Made by a program: the position numbers and the translations under genes. A DNA stretch of 64,000 nt, taken from Lachnospiraceae bacterium (lineage in GTDB: Bacteria > Bacillota > Clostridia > Lachnospirales > Lachnospiraceae). Below are positions 36,710-45,232 of this stretch, piece by piece (position 1 is the first letter of the stretch; every line of letters starts with the position of its first letter). The notes under the pieces are model-generated. The model made no database searches. It had not been told where the DNA came from and saw only the letters and a list, made by a program, of their open reading frames with translations. The DNA lies in the NCBI GenBank assembly GCA_024698145.1, contig JAILRO010000005.1, forward strand, positions 23,557 to 87,556, in the 5' to 3' direction.

Positions 36710-38173
36710 TTACCCCTTCAAAAACTCGACGATAAAATCATACACTCTCTTTGTGGAAGATATAGATAATCGCTCATTATAGGTGTGTATATCATTCATA
36801 TCCGGACCAATGGATATACAATCTAGATTCTTAATCTTAGCTGCTAACAATCCACATTCCAGGCCTGCGTGAATTCCTTCAACCACAGGTTCTTTGCCAT
36901 ACATCTGCTTCCAAAGTAAAACTGCCCTGTCACGCACCTTTGAGTCCTCTCGATATTCCCACGCAGGATAATCACCCTTGCATTCAACCTTGCCACCAAG
37001 TGCGATTGCTAGTGATTGAAGCTGTTTGACAACATATTCCTTCCTCGTACTCACACTACTTCTCACCGAATGCTGCGCAAATAAATGATTCTCTTTTGTT
37101 TCAAGTATTCCAAGGTTAAGTGAAGTTTCAACAAGTCCGGGAACCGACATACTCATATTCTGTATTCCGTTTGGCACACACATTAGATACGTTATGATTT
37201 TGTCTCTTGAAGATTCGGTAAATGCTTTACTCATAGCATCACTCTTAATATTAGCAATTCTTTTTGAAAACAATGTGATATTTTCATCTACCTTAAGGTA
37301 TTCCTTTTTCAGTTCCTGGTTGAGTTTTTCAAGAATATCTTCTAGCGTATTAATAGCGTTGTCATCCGACAATCCTATAATTGCATTCGCCTGTATAGGA
37401 ATCGCATTATCCTTCTTTCCACCCCAAAGTCCTACTATACAAAAATCAACCTTCTCAGACAGTTCATACAACGCCCTGCCAAGTATCTTATTAGCATTTG
37501 CTCTGCCTTTATCAATCTCGCAACCCGAATGCCCACCAACAAGGTCCGACACTGATAACTCAACCAAGCTCACATCATCAGATAAATCCTCTCTATCCAG
37601 CGGAATCGTAACATGCACAGAAACGCCACCGGCACAACTTGTTGTGAACACTCCCTCGTCTTCAGAGTCAACATTTAACATCGCATGCCCTTTTAACATT
37701 GATAAGTCTATCCCATTTGCACCTTCCATGCCGACTTCTTCCGATACGGTTATGATATACTCAAGCGGCGGGTGTGATATGCTCGTATCATCTGCAATCG
37801 CAAGCATGTAAGCAACCGCTATTCCATCATCACCGCCAAGAGTAGTGTCTTTTGCATAGACATAGTCTCCCTCTACCATAAGATCAAGACTTTCTTTTTC
37901 CATATCTTTGGAAACTCCAGGGCGCACTTCGCAAACCATATCCATATGTCCCTGCATAATTACCGGTTCTTCACCTTCTCTTCCATCACTTGCAGGCACC
38001 ATCATCACCACGTTATAAAGTTCATCCTGATAATAGGTAAATCCTTTATCCTTGGCGAACTTGACAAGATAGTCACTTATTGCCTTCTCGTGGTATGAAC
38101 CTCTCGGTATATTGCTTATTTCCTCAAAATAATAAAAAACCTTTTCAGGCTGTAATCCTTCTAATGCTCTCAT
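36710..38173 (-). CDS. pepD: Aminoacyl-histidine dipeptidase (M20 family)
   Basis: 487 residues, typical of PepD. Metal-binding and catalytic motifs are VIMQGHMDMVCEV (His/Asp), TLGGDDGIAVAYMLAI (bridging Asp), TVSEEVGMEGANGI (general base Glu-Glu) and, near the C terminus, GIHAGLECGLL. It hydrolyses Xaa-His or broader dipeptides in the cytoplasm with two zinc ions. Start with GAGAGGGG. Confidence 0.95.
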   Translation of the reverse strand: MRALEGLQPEKVFYYFEEISNIPRGSYHEKAISDYLVKFAKDKGFTYYQDELYNVVMMVPASDGREGEEPVIMQGHMDMVCEVRPGVSKDMEKESLDLMVEGDYVYAKDTTLGGDDGIAVAYMLAIADDTSISHPPLEYIITVSEEVGMEGANGIDLSMLKGHAMLNVDSEDEGVFTTSCAGGVSVHVTIPLDREDLSDDVSLVELSVSDLVGGHSGCEIDKGRANANKILGRALYELSEKVDFCIVGLWGGKKDNAIPIQANAIIGLSDDNAINTLEDILEKLNQELKKEYLKVDENITLFSKRIANIKSDAMSKAFTESSRDKIITYLMCVPNGIQNMSMSVPGLVETSLNLGILETKENHLFAQHSVRSSVSTRKEYVVKQLQSLAIALGGKVECKGDYPAWEYREDSKVRDRAVLLWKQMYGKEPVVEGIHAGLECGLLAAKIKNLDCISIGPDMNDIHTYNERLSISSTKRVYDFIVEFLKG

Positions 38174-38257
38174 TTGCTTACCCCTCTCATTTTATAAGAT
38201 ATTGCAGATACATGTTATATCATTATTTGTCATTTTTCAAGGGATTTCACTTTGTAC

Positions 38258-38286
38258 TTGAACAATTACAAACCGTTATCTATAAT
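38258..38286 (+). promoter_or_regulatory. Promoter of the dihydrouridine synthase gene
   Basis: TTGAAC (38258-38263), 17 bp, TATAAT (38281-38286): near consensus, 42 bp before the ATG. Confidence 0.75.
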
Positions 38287-38327
38287 AACTCACATAAAGA
38301 TAATAAGTTTATATCCGGGAGAAAGAC

Positions 38328-39251
38328 ATGAGATTCTACCTTGCCCCCATGGAGGGAATAACTACATATATATACAGAAATGCATATCATAAATATTACG
38401 GAAATATTGACACTTACTATACACCTTTTGTTGCCAACAGAAAGTTAAAAAGTCGCGAACTTGCTGACGTTTTGCCTGATAACAACAAGGCTACTCCACT
38501 TGTTCCGCAGATTCTCACCAACAAGGCAGATGTGTTTCTAGAGATTACTTCACAGCTACAAGACATGGGTTATGGGGAAGTCAATCTTAATCTTGGTTGT
38601 CCATCAGGCACTGTTGTTGCCAAGCGTCGTGGCGCCGGCTTCCTAGAGGATCCTGTAGAATTAGAAAAGTTTCTGGATATTATATATGAAAAAAGCCATA
38701 TTTCGATTTCTATCAAAACAAGGCTTGGAATAGACGCCCTATATGAATGGGAAGATTTGCTTAATATATACAAACGTTTTCCAATCAAAGAAATGATAAT
38801 TCACGCAAGAACTTTAAGTCAGGGTTATAGCGGAACTCCAAGTCTTGAAGCATTCAAAATGGCGCAGGATACTCTAACATGTCCTCTATGCTATAACGGC
38901 GACATTACAGATATTGCATCCTACAAAAAACTTATCGCTACTTGTCCGGATACGACAGCAGTAATGTTAGGACGTGGTGTTATTGCAAATCCATCATTAC
39001 CCCAAATATTAACTGCAGATAATATTACAGCAGAAGAATCTCAAGACTCCTTCCGTTCTTTTCATGACGAACTTCTTGAAGGCTATCGAGACTATATGTC
39101 AGGTGATCAGCCTGTACTTTTCAAAATGAAAGAGCTTTGGACATTCCGTAGCCAATATGTCGACATAGACAAAAAGACTCTTAAAAAGATACGCAAGGCT
39201 CAAAGCATCAGTGCCTACCAAAGTGCAGTAGAAGAAGTCCTTACTAGCTAA
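38328..39251 (+). CDS. tRNA-dihydrouridine synthase family protein
   Basis: 307 residues. The FMN-dependent Dus fold is shown by FYLAPMEGITTYIYR at the start, VPQILTNKADVFLEI, NLNLGCPSGTVVAKRRGAGF with the catalytic Cys (about 90), IKTRLGI, IIHARTLSQGYSG, and CYNGDIT/LGRGVIANP near the end. It reduces uridine in tRNA. It belongs to the diverged group common in Clostridia and Bacteroidetes rather than DusA/B/C. Its last 8 bp overlap the convergent dehydrogenase gene. Confidence 0.94.
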   Translation: MRFYLAPMEGITTYIYRNAYHKYYGNIDTYYTPFVANRKLKSRELADVLPDNNKATPLVPQILTNKADVFLEITSQLQDMGYGEVNLNLGCPSGTVVAKRRGAGFLEDPVELEKFLDIIYEKSHISISIKTRLGIDALYEWEDLLNIYKRFPIKEMIIHARTLSQGYSGTPSLEAFKMAQDTLTCPLCYNGDITDIASYKKLIATCPDTTAVMLGRGVIANPSLPQILTADNITAEESQDSFRSFHDELLEGYRDYMSGDQPVLFKMKELWTFRSQYVDIDKKTLKKIRKAQSISAYQSAVEEVLTS

Positions 39252-40242
39252 CTACATTCTCTTTCCGTCCATCAAGATATGCCTTGAAATTACCTGCAAC
39301 CACATCTACAAGGCGTTTTCTTGCATCAACACTTGCCCATGCCATATGCGGTGTAATAGTTATGTTAGGTGCTTTCAGTAACGGGTTATCAGGAAGCATC
39401 GGTTCAACAGAAACAACATCAACTCCCGCTGCGGCAACCTTGCCGTTTGCAAGTGCGTCTGCAAGGTCCCTCTCATTCACAAGACCACCACGGCTAACAT
39501 TTATTATTATAACCCCATCCTTCATCTTCGCAATGTTTCCCTTATTGATAAGCCCCTCCGTTTCATTAGTCAATGGACAATGAAGCGACACGATATCCGA
39601 CTTTGCAAACAATGTATCAAGGTCAACGAACTCTATATCAGCTGTGCTAAATGATTCATTAGCAGAAGCATTTTGGTCATTAACTGAAGTTGTATATTTC
39701 TCCGGATGTGCCGTATGCACAAGTACCTTCATTCCGAATGCCTTTGCCACATCACACACTCTTCTTCCGATGTTTCCATATCCGACAACACCAATAGTCT
39801 TGCCACAAAGTTCAGTGACAGGAGCAAGCCAATAGCAGAATATCTCTGACTTTACCCAATCTCCTTTGTGAACACTCTCATTATGCATGCTTATGTGGCA
39901 TACCGACTCAAGAATAAGTCCCCATGTAAGCTGTGCAACCGACTCTGTGCTGTATGCAGGAACATTTGTAACCGTAACCCCATGCCTTCTTGCCGCATCT
40001 AAATCAATTACATTGTAGCCCGTTGCACACACTCCAATATATTTTAGATTAGGGCATTTTTCAAACTCTTCCTCGCCCATTTTAATCTTGTTAAGGAACA
40101 CAACCTCGGCATCGCCGATATGCTCATACTTGTCCTCCTCAGTTGTGTTAGAAAAAATCTCTGTTTCTATTACATCTGTAAGCGGTTCCCACGACAAATC
40201 GTTATGATTGACCGCATCCGCCTCAAGCAAAACTGCTTTCAT
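39244..40242 (-). CDS. D-2-hydroxyacid dehydrogenase
   Basis: 332 residues from the ATG at 40242, chosen because GAGG lies 9 bp upstream; ATG 40248 and GTG 40257 are too close to that site. The substrate loop GVCATGYNVIDLDAAR, the Rossmann motif TIGVVGYGNIGRRVCDVA, the Arg in INVSRGGLVNE, the Glu and the His in ITPHMAWAS are all present. Best fit is glycerate/hydroxypyruvate-type dehydrogenase, but the substrate needs assay. Its own promoter is at 40341-40369. Confidence 0.94.
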   Translation of the reverse strand: MKAVLLEADAVNHNDLSWEPLTDVIETEIFSNTTEEDKYEHIGDAEVVFLNKIKMGEEEFEKCPNLKYIGVCATGYNVIDLDAARRHGVTVTNVPAYSTESVAQLTWGLILESVCHISMHNESVHKGDWVKSEIFCYWLAPVTELCGKTIGVVGYGNIGRRVCDVAKAFGMKVLVHTAHPEKYTTSVNDQNASANESFSTADIEFVDLDTLFAKSDIVSLHCPLTNETEGLINKGNIAKMKDGVIIINVSRGGLVNERDLADALANGKVAAAGVDVVSVEPMLPDNPLLKAPNITITPHMAWASVDARKRLVDVVAGNFKAYLDGRKENVVS

Positions 40243-40340
40243 ATGCATAAACCTCACATTCTTAAAAATAATAGAGTATTAACCTCAACGTTTTTTTCAC
40301 TAAACGCTTCCCCACTTCATCTAAATCGTTAAGTGTTCAT

Positions 40341-40369
40341 ATTATACCACCCGTCAAAAACAGGCACAA
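40341..40369 (-). promoter_or_regulatory. Promoter of the D-2-hydroxyacid dehydrogenase gene
   Basis: On the minus strand TTGTGC (40364-40369), 17 bp, TATAAT (40341-40346), leaving a leader of roughly 90 nt. Confidence 0.7.
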
Positions 40370-40509
40370 GCCAAAGTATTTGTTAACTTTGCGTTGTCAT
40401 ACGCGCATATTCATTTGAGTATTATTTATATTACATATAAGTGCTACCGTACATCTCTAAAGAGCACTAAAATAATTATAAATGAGCATGTTGTTTGGAG
40501 GAAAATGTC

Positions 40510-40815
40510 ATGGATGTAATTCAAAGAATAGACGAATTAATGAAAGAGCATAATTGGTCTTCATATAAGCTTTCAGCCAAGTCCGGCTTGTCAACATCCA
40601 CACTGGCAAACATTCATACACGAAATACAATTCCCTCCATCCCGACACTCGAAGCAATCTGCAAAGCGTTCGGAATCACGTTATCACAGTTTTTCCAAGA
40701 CGAAACATCTACCGTTCAGTTAAATGATGAACAAATGGAATTCTTCAATAAATGGATGTCTCTTACAAAAGAACAGAAGAAAATACTCAATGATATAATT
40801 AAAGAATTCAAATAA
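40510..40815 (+). CDS. XRE-family helix-turn-helix regulator
   Basis: 101 residues from the ATG at 40510 (GGAGG 8 bp upstream). The HTH occupies about 12-60: SSYKLSAKSGLSTSTLANIH, then IPSIPTLEAICKAFGITLSQFF. A short C-terminal helix region (LNDEQMEFFNKWMSLTKEQK) may dimerise. Small XRE proteins like this often regulate neighbours or themselves; no operator is obvious. A strong terminator overlaps the stop codon. Confidence 0.92.
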   Translation: MDVIQRIDELMKEHNWSSYKLSAKSGLSTSTLANIHTRNTIPSIPTLEAICKAFGITLSQFFQDETSTVQLNDEQMEFFNKWMSLTKEQKKILNDIIKEFK

Positions 40816-40838
40816 GCGGACCATACGGTCCGCTTATT
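40811..40838 (+). terminator. Terminator overlapping the XRE stop codon
   Basis: Perfect 12-bp stem AATAAGCGGACC/GGTCCGCTTATT with an ATAC loop and a following TTAT-rich tract; the TAA stop (40813-40815) is inside the left arm. Confidence 0.85.
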
Positions 40839-40893
40839 TTATATACACACAACACGATTATTCAAAAAACATACATTATTCTCATAAAACGAA

Positions 40894-41784
40894 TTATTCG
40901 AAAGGAACAACTGCCCCATCATAAGTGCTTGTAATAAAGTTCTTAATCTCATCAGACTTAAGTACTTCTACCAATGCCTTGATGCCCTCATTGTTCTCAT
41001 TGCCTTCCTTAACAGCAATAACATTAACATATGTCTTTGCAGCTTCTGAATCATTCTTCTCATATGCAAGTGCATCCTTACCAACAGAGAAACCTGCCTC
41101 TAATGCATAGTTACCGTTTAATACTACGAATGCATTCTCAGATACAACACGTGCTACCTGTGCAGCCTCAAGCTCAACGATTTCGATGTTATGAGGATTC
41201 TCCTCGATATCTGTTACAGTTGCTGTAAGACCTGCACCATCCTTTAACTTGATGATTCCGTTGTCCTGAAGTAAGAGAAGTGCTCTTGCCTCGTTAGTTG
41301 TATCATTAGGAACTGCAATTGAATCACCATCTGCAATATCGTCAAGAGAAGTCTTTGTTCCCGGATAAATACCGAATGGCTCATAGTGGATTCCACCTGC
41401 ATTTACAAGGTGAGTTCCCTTTTCCTCATTGAAACTGTCAAGGTATGGAATATGCTGGAAGTAGTTAGCATCATACTCGCCTGCCTCAACAACCTCATTA
41501 GGCTGTACATAATCTTCAAACTCTGTGATCTCCAAATCATAACCCTTGTCTGCAAGAAGCTTTTTAGCCTCGTTCAAAATCTCTGCATGTGGTGTAGGTG
41601 AAGCTGCAATCTTGATAACTTCATTCTCTGTTTTGGCATCCTCTACAACATCTCCAACTGCCTTTGCATCCTGTTCTGCTTCTGTTGCAGCCTCTGTTGC
41701 TGCTTCCTCTTTTGCTCCGCAGCCTGTAAGCACCGCTGCTGTTAAAACACCTGCTGTTAATAACGATAATAATCTCTTTTTCAT
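40894..41784 (-). CDS. metQ: Methionine ABC transporter, substrate-binding lipoprotein (NlpA family)
   Basis: 296 residues from the ATG at 41784 (GAGGAAG upstream). The lipobox AAVLTGC is followed by a low-complexity Glu/Ala stretch (KEEAATEAATEAEQ). The NlpA fold shows KIAASPTPHAEILNEAKKLL, FEDYVQPNEVVEAGEYDANY, FQHIPYLDSF and VNAGGIHYEPFGIYPGT. With MetN and MetI it imports methionine or related compounds. Last gene of the operon, 25 bp after metI. Confidence 0.94.
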   Translation of the reverse strand: MKKRLLSLLTAGVLTAAVLTGCGAKEEAATEAATEAEQDAKAVGDVVEDAKTENEVIKIAASPTPHAEILNEAKKLLADKGYDLEITEFEDYVQPNEVVEAGEYDANYFQHIPYLDSFNEEKGTHLVNAGGIHYEPFGIYPGTKTSLDDIADGDSIAVPNDTTNEARALLLLQDNGIIKLKDGAGLTATVTDIEENPHNIEIVELEAAQVARVVSENAFVVLNGNYALEAGFSVGKDALAYEKNDSEAAKTYVNVIAVKEGNENNEGIKALVEVLKSDEIKNFITSTYDGAVVPFE

Positions 41785-41809
41785 AATTTCTTCCTCACTT
41801 TCACTTTTT

Positions 41810-42469
41810 TCATTTTCTTTTATCCAGTCTCGATGCAAAATACATTCCGACTGTTTGGAATACCTGTACCAGCAATACGAGCAACACTACAGTTACAATC
41901 ATAATATCTGACTGGTATCTGTAATAACCGTAACGAATTGCGATATCTCCCAAACCGCCTCCGCCGACAGTTCCTGCCATTGCCGAGTAACCAAGTATAG
42001 TTCCCGTAGCTATTGTGACTCCTGTAATCAGCGACGTTCTCGCCTCAACAAGCATCACTTTGGTTATTATTCTGAAGTTGCCTGCTCCCATTGAACGTGC
42101 AGCTTCAATCACTCCGTAATCCACTTCCTTAAGCGATGATTCAACCATTCGTGCGATAAATGGTACCGCAGCCGCTACAAGCGGTACTATCGTTGCTGTT
42201 GAGCCGGTACTCTTACCGACAAGCAATCGCGTAAGTGGAATTATAAGTATTAACAAAATCAAAAACGGAATACTTCGCACTATGTTTGCTATAAAATCAA
42301 ATATCTTATATATAACTGCATTAGGTGATAATCCATCCTTATCTGTAACAGCTAATAACACTCCCATAGGAAGACCGAACAGATAACCCAATGCTGTTGA
42401 TAACAAAGTCATGTAGAGGGTTTCTCCCACTCCTTTGATAATCATTTGTGTTATTTCAGGTGTCCACAT
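41810..42469 (-). CDS. metI: Methionine ABC transporter, permease
   Basis: 219 residues with five to six TM segments. Typical MetI sequence: GVGETLYMTLLSTALGYLFG, IANIVRSIPFLILLILIIPL, and the coupling loop GVIEAARSMGAGNFRII, ending with GGGGLGDIAIRYGYYRYQ. It starts 1 bp after the metN stop. Confidence 0.96.
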   Translation of the reverse strand: MWTPEITQMIIKGVGETLYMTLLSTALGYLFGLPMGVLLAVTDKDGLSPNAVIYKIFDFIANIVRSIPFLILLILIIPLTRLLVGKSTGSTATIVPLVAAAVPFIARMVESSLKEVDYGVIEAARSMGAGNFRIITKVMLVEARTSLITGVTIATGTILGYSAMAGTVGGGGLGDIAIRYGYYRYQSDIMIVTVVLLVLLVQVFQTVGMYFASRLDKRK

Positions 42470-42470
42470 A

Positions 42471-43502
42471 CTAGATCACCTCCTTAACATTTTCTTCTAT
42501 CTCTATGTCATGTTCTAAGAGATATTTCTTCATAGCCTCACTGTTCTTGCTGTCCTTTGCGAACTCCAAAATCATATCTCCCTTTGCAACACCACCAACA
42601 TTCTTTGTTGAGGCTCTCAAGATATTAACGGGTTCTTTGAAGGTTAACACAAGGTTTGCTATAACCGGCTCAAAGGCCGAGTTCTCCGAAAATGTTATTC
42701 TTATAATCTCACCATTTTTTATCTGCTCTCTTGCAAGCGTTTCCTCGTCGGTTTCGTTGTCAACGTCCTGTCTTATAAGACGCTTTGCCACATCAGTTTT
42801 GGGATGTGAAAATACTTCGCTGACAGCTCCTGTCTCTGCAAGGTTACCATTTTCCATAATGGCTACACGGTTACAAATCTTTCTTACCACCGACATCTGG
42901 TGAGTTATTATTACGATTGTAATTCCAAACTTCTTATTAATATCCTCTAAAAGTTCCAAAATTGATAATGTGGTCTGAGGGTCCAGTGCACTTGTTGCCT
43001 CATCACACAAAAGTATTTTGGGATCAGACGCGAGCGCTCTTGCAATAGCAACTCTTTGTTTCTGTCCTCCTGAAAGCTGTGCGGGATATGCTTTTTTCTT
43101 GTCGCTAAGTCCCACAAGTTCAAGCAGTTCTTCGGCTTTTGCTCTCGCCTGTTTCTTTCCTACCTTCTGTATGTAAAGCGGAAAACAGACATTTTCCAAA
43201 ACCGTCTTCTGCATTAGCAGGTTGAAATGCTGGAATATCATTCCAATGCTTTCTCTCTGCTTTTGAAGTTCCTTTTTCGAAAAATCATCAAGCGACTTTC
43301 CTTCAATAAGGACTTTTCCTTCATCGGGCTTTTCCAAAAAGTTAATACATCGCACTAATGTACTCTTACCTGCTCCCGACATACCGATTACTCCGTATAT
43401 CTCTCCCTTTTCAATTTGTAAGCTTACATTTTTGAGCGCATCTACCTGTCCGTCTTTGGAAGTAAATGATTTTGAAATATTATCAAGTACTATCTCTGAC
43501 AT
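42471..43502 (-). CDS. metN: Methionine ABC transporter, ATP-binding protein with NIL domain
   Basis: 343 residues. Walker A GMSGAGKST, signature [17 protein letters not shown] and Walker B ILLCDEATSALDP belong to the ABC domain. The C-terminal NIL domain (about 265-343, IIRITFSENSAFEPVIANLV) binds methionine and inhibits transport in the E. coli protein. First gene of metNIQ with a promoter that carries a palindrome. Confidence 0.96.
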   Translation of the reverse strand: MSEIVLDNISKSFTSKDGQVDALKNVSLQIEKGEIYGVIGMSGAGKSTLVRCINFLEKPDEGKVLIEGKSLDDFSKKELQKQRESIGMIFQHFNLLMQKTVLENVCFPLYIQKVGKKQARAKAEELLELVGLSDKKKAYPAQLSGGQKQRVAIARALASDPKILLCDEATSALDPQTTLSILELLEDINKKFGITIVIITHQMSVVRKICNRVAIMENGNLAETGAVSEVFSHPKTDVAKRLIRQDVDNETDEETLAREQIKNGEIIRITFSENSAFEPVIANLVLTFKEPVNILRASTKNVGGVAKGDMILEFAKDSKNSEAMKKYLLEHDIEIEENVKEVI

Positions 43503-43555
43503 GTTTCTCCCCTTCCTCTTTTTTATAGGTACGCTTTCTTGCCTTAGCAGGTTTT

Positions 43556-43616
43556 ATAATAGCACCTGATTCTAGTTTTGTGAAATACCATAAAGGTATG
43601 ACTGGCGATAACCTTT
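43556..43616 (-). promoter_or_regulatory. metNIQ promoter with a palindromic operator candidate
   Basis: On the minus strand TTTCAC (43580-43585), 18 bp, TATTAT (43556-43561). Just upstream is the perfect palindrome ATACC-N5-GGTAT (43585-43599), touching the -35 box, and a further AAAGGT/ACCTTT pairing (43592-43616). The layout suits a LysR-type activator of sulfur amino acid genes. No S-box or T-box leader is present; the leader is only about 50 nt. Confidence 0.5.
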
Positions 43617-43632
43617 ACCTATAGCAAGAAAA

Positions 43633-43671
43633 CAAAAAAACACCCGTCGGCATATTTAATACCAACGGGTG
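43633..43671 (-). terminator. Terminator of the DUF1846 gene
   Basis: On the minus strand CACCCGTTGG pairs with CCGACGGGTG (one G-T pair) around an 11-nt loop and is followed by TTTTTTTG. Confidence 0.88.
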
Positions 43672-43681
43672 CATTGCATTT

Positions 43682-45163
43682 TTATTTGTGGAACAACTTG
43701 TTCGTCTGATATACAGGCGAGCATGTGAGATTAACTCCCAATTTCTTAAATGTGCTTTCATCAACGTTAGAAAGAATAACTGACGAATGTACCTCACAAC
43801 CTTTTAACTTATCAAGCTGGTCAAGAGCAAGTCTGGTATTCTCATCTGTTCTTGCACATATTGTAAGAGCTATAAGAATCTCATCAATATGAAGTCTTGG
43901 ATTGTTACCTCCAAGGTTTTCTGTCTTTAACTGCATAATGGGTTCGATAATCTCAGGTGTAATTAGCTTCACACTATCATCAAGACCTGCAAGTATTTTA
44001 AGTGAATTAAGAAGCATTGCAGATGATGCACCAAGAAGCTCTGATGTCTTACCTGTAACAATTGTTCCATCCGGAAGCTCTATTGCTGCTGCAGGTTCTC
44101 CTGTAAGCTCTGCCTTAGTATTAGCGGCACCTACAACCTTTCTATCCTGAATACCGATTCCGCTCTTTTCCATAAGAAGCTTAATCTTGTCTATCTCTTC
44201 CTGCTTGCCGTTACCTTTTCTAAGTTCGCACTGTGCAGTAAAGTATCTTCTTATTATCTCCTGATTAGATGCAGCTCTTACCGCATCATCATCTACTATA
44301 CAACAGCCTGCCATATTAACACCCATGTCTGTAGGTGACTTATAAGGCGACTCTCCGTATATCTTTGTAAACATTCCATTAAGTACAGGGAATACCTCAA
44401 CATCTCTATTGTAGTTAACGGTTGTCTCACCGTATGCTTCAAGATGGAATGGGTCAATCATGTTAACATCGTTAAGGTCTGCTGTTGCTGCCTCATACGC
44501 AAGGTTAACAGGATGATTAAGCGGTATATTCCAGATAGGAAATGTCTCAAACTTAGCATATCCCGCATCAACTCCGCGCTTATGCTCGTTGTATAACTGC
44601 GAAAGACAAACTGCCATTTTACCACTTCCCGGTCCCGGTGCGGTTACGACAACAAGCGAATGACTTGTCTCTATATATTCATTCTTACCATATCCCTCAT
44701 CACTTAATATAAGAGGAACATTACTTGGATATCCCGGAATTGAATAGTGTCTGTACACCTTAATTCCAAGTGCCTCTAATCTCTTCTGATAATTAACTGC
44801 ACTCTCCTGTCCGGCAAATCTTGTAAGAACAACGCTTCCTATAAAAAGACCGTATCCTCTGAAAGCATCAATCAAACGAAGCACGTCCATATCGTAAGTA
44901 ATTCCAAGGTCACCACGAACCTTATTCTTTTCGATATCGCCTGCATTTATAACAATAACAACCTCAACATCCTCTTTGATTTTCGCGAGCATGTTAATCT
45001 TACTGTCTGCAGCAAATCCCGGCAAAACTCTCATCGCATGGTAATCATCAAACAACTTACCACCAAACTCAAGATACAGCTTACCGCCGAACTTACCGAT
45101 TCTCTCCTTAATGTGCTCTGATTGCATTTTCAAATACTTGTCATTATCAAATCCTATCTTCAT
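43682..45163 (-). CDS. DUF1846 family protein
   Basis: 493 residues from the ATG at 45163 (AGGAG upstream; the longer reading to 45208 lacks one). It starts MKIGFDNDKYLKMQSEHIKE and has LYLEFGGKLFDDYHAMRVLP and VVVTAPGPGSGKMAVCLSQL, a P-loop-like stretch, with the following KRGVDAGYAKFETFPIWN. These are constant features of DUF1846. A structure exists for a streptococcal member but no activity is agreed. Single gene with its own terminator. Confidence 0.92.
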   Translation of the reverse strand: MKIGFDNDKYLKMQSEHIKERIGKFGGKLYLEFGGKLFDDYHAMRVLPGFAADSKINMLAKIKEDVEVVIVINAGDIEKNKVRGDLGITYDMDVLRLIDAFRGYGLFIGSVVLTRFAGQESAVNYQKRLEALGIKVYRHYSIPGYPSNVPLILSDEGYGKNEYIETSHSLVVVTAPGPGSGKMAVCLSQLYNEHKRGVDAGYAKFETFPIWNIPLNHPVNLAYEAATADLNDVNMIDPFHLEAYGETTVNYNRDVEVFPVLNGMFTKIYGESPYKSPTDMGVNMAGCCIVDDDAVRAASNQEIIRRYFTAQCELRKGNGKQEEIDKIKLLMEKSGIGIQDRKVVGAANTKAELTGEPAAAIELPDGTIVTGKTSELLGASSAMLLNSLKILAGLDDSVKLITPEIIEPIMQLKTENLGGNNPRLHIDEILIALTICARTDENTRLALDQLDKLKGCEVHSSVILSNVDESTFKKLGVNLTCSPVYQTNKLFHK

Positions 45164-45232
45164 CCCATTCTCCTGTACAACAAAAATATCCTTTATTTTA
45201 CCACGCATACCCTTTAATATGCAACAGGAAAA

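Noticed and set aside
39244..39251. The 8-bp convergent overlap of the Dus and dehydrogenase genes as a sign of a wrong start or stop
   Set aside because: Both C termini read normally for their families; short convergent overlaps are common.
43503..43620. SAM (S-box) or T-box leader before metNIQ
   Set aside because: The leader is about 50 nt long and has none of the conserved helices or the terminator of these elements.
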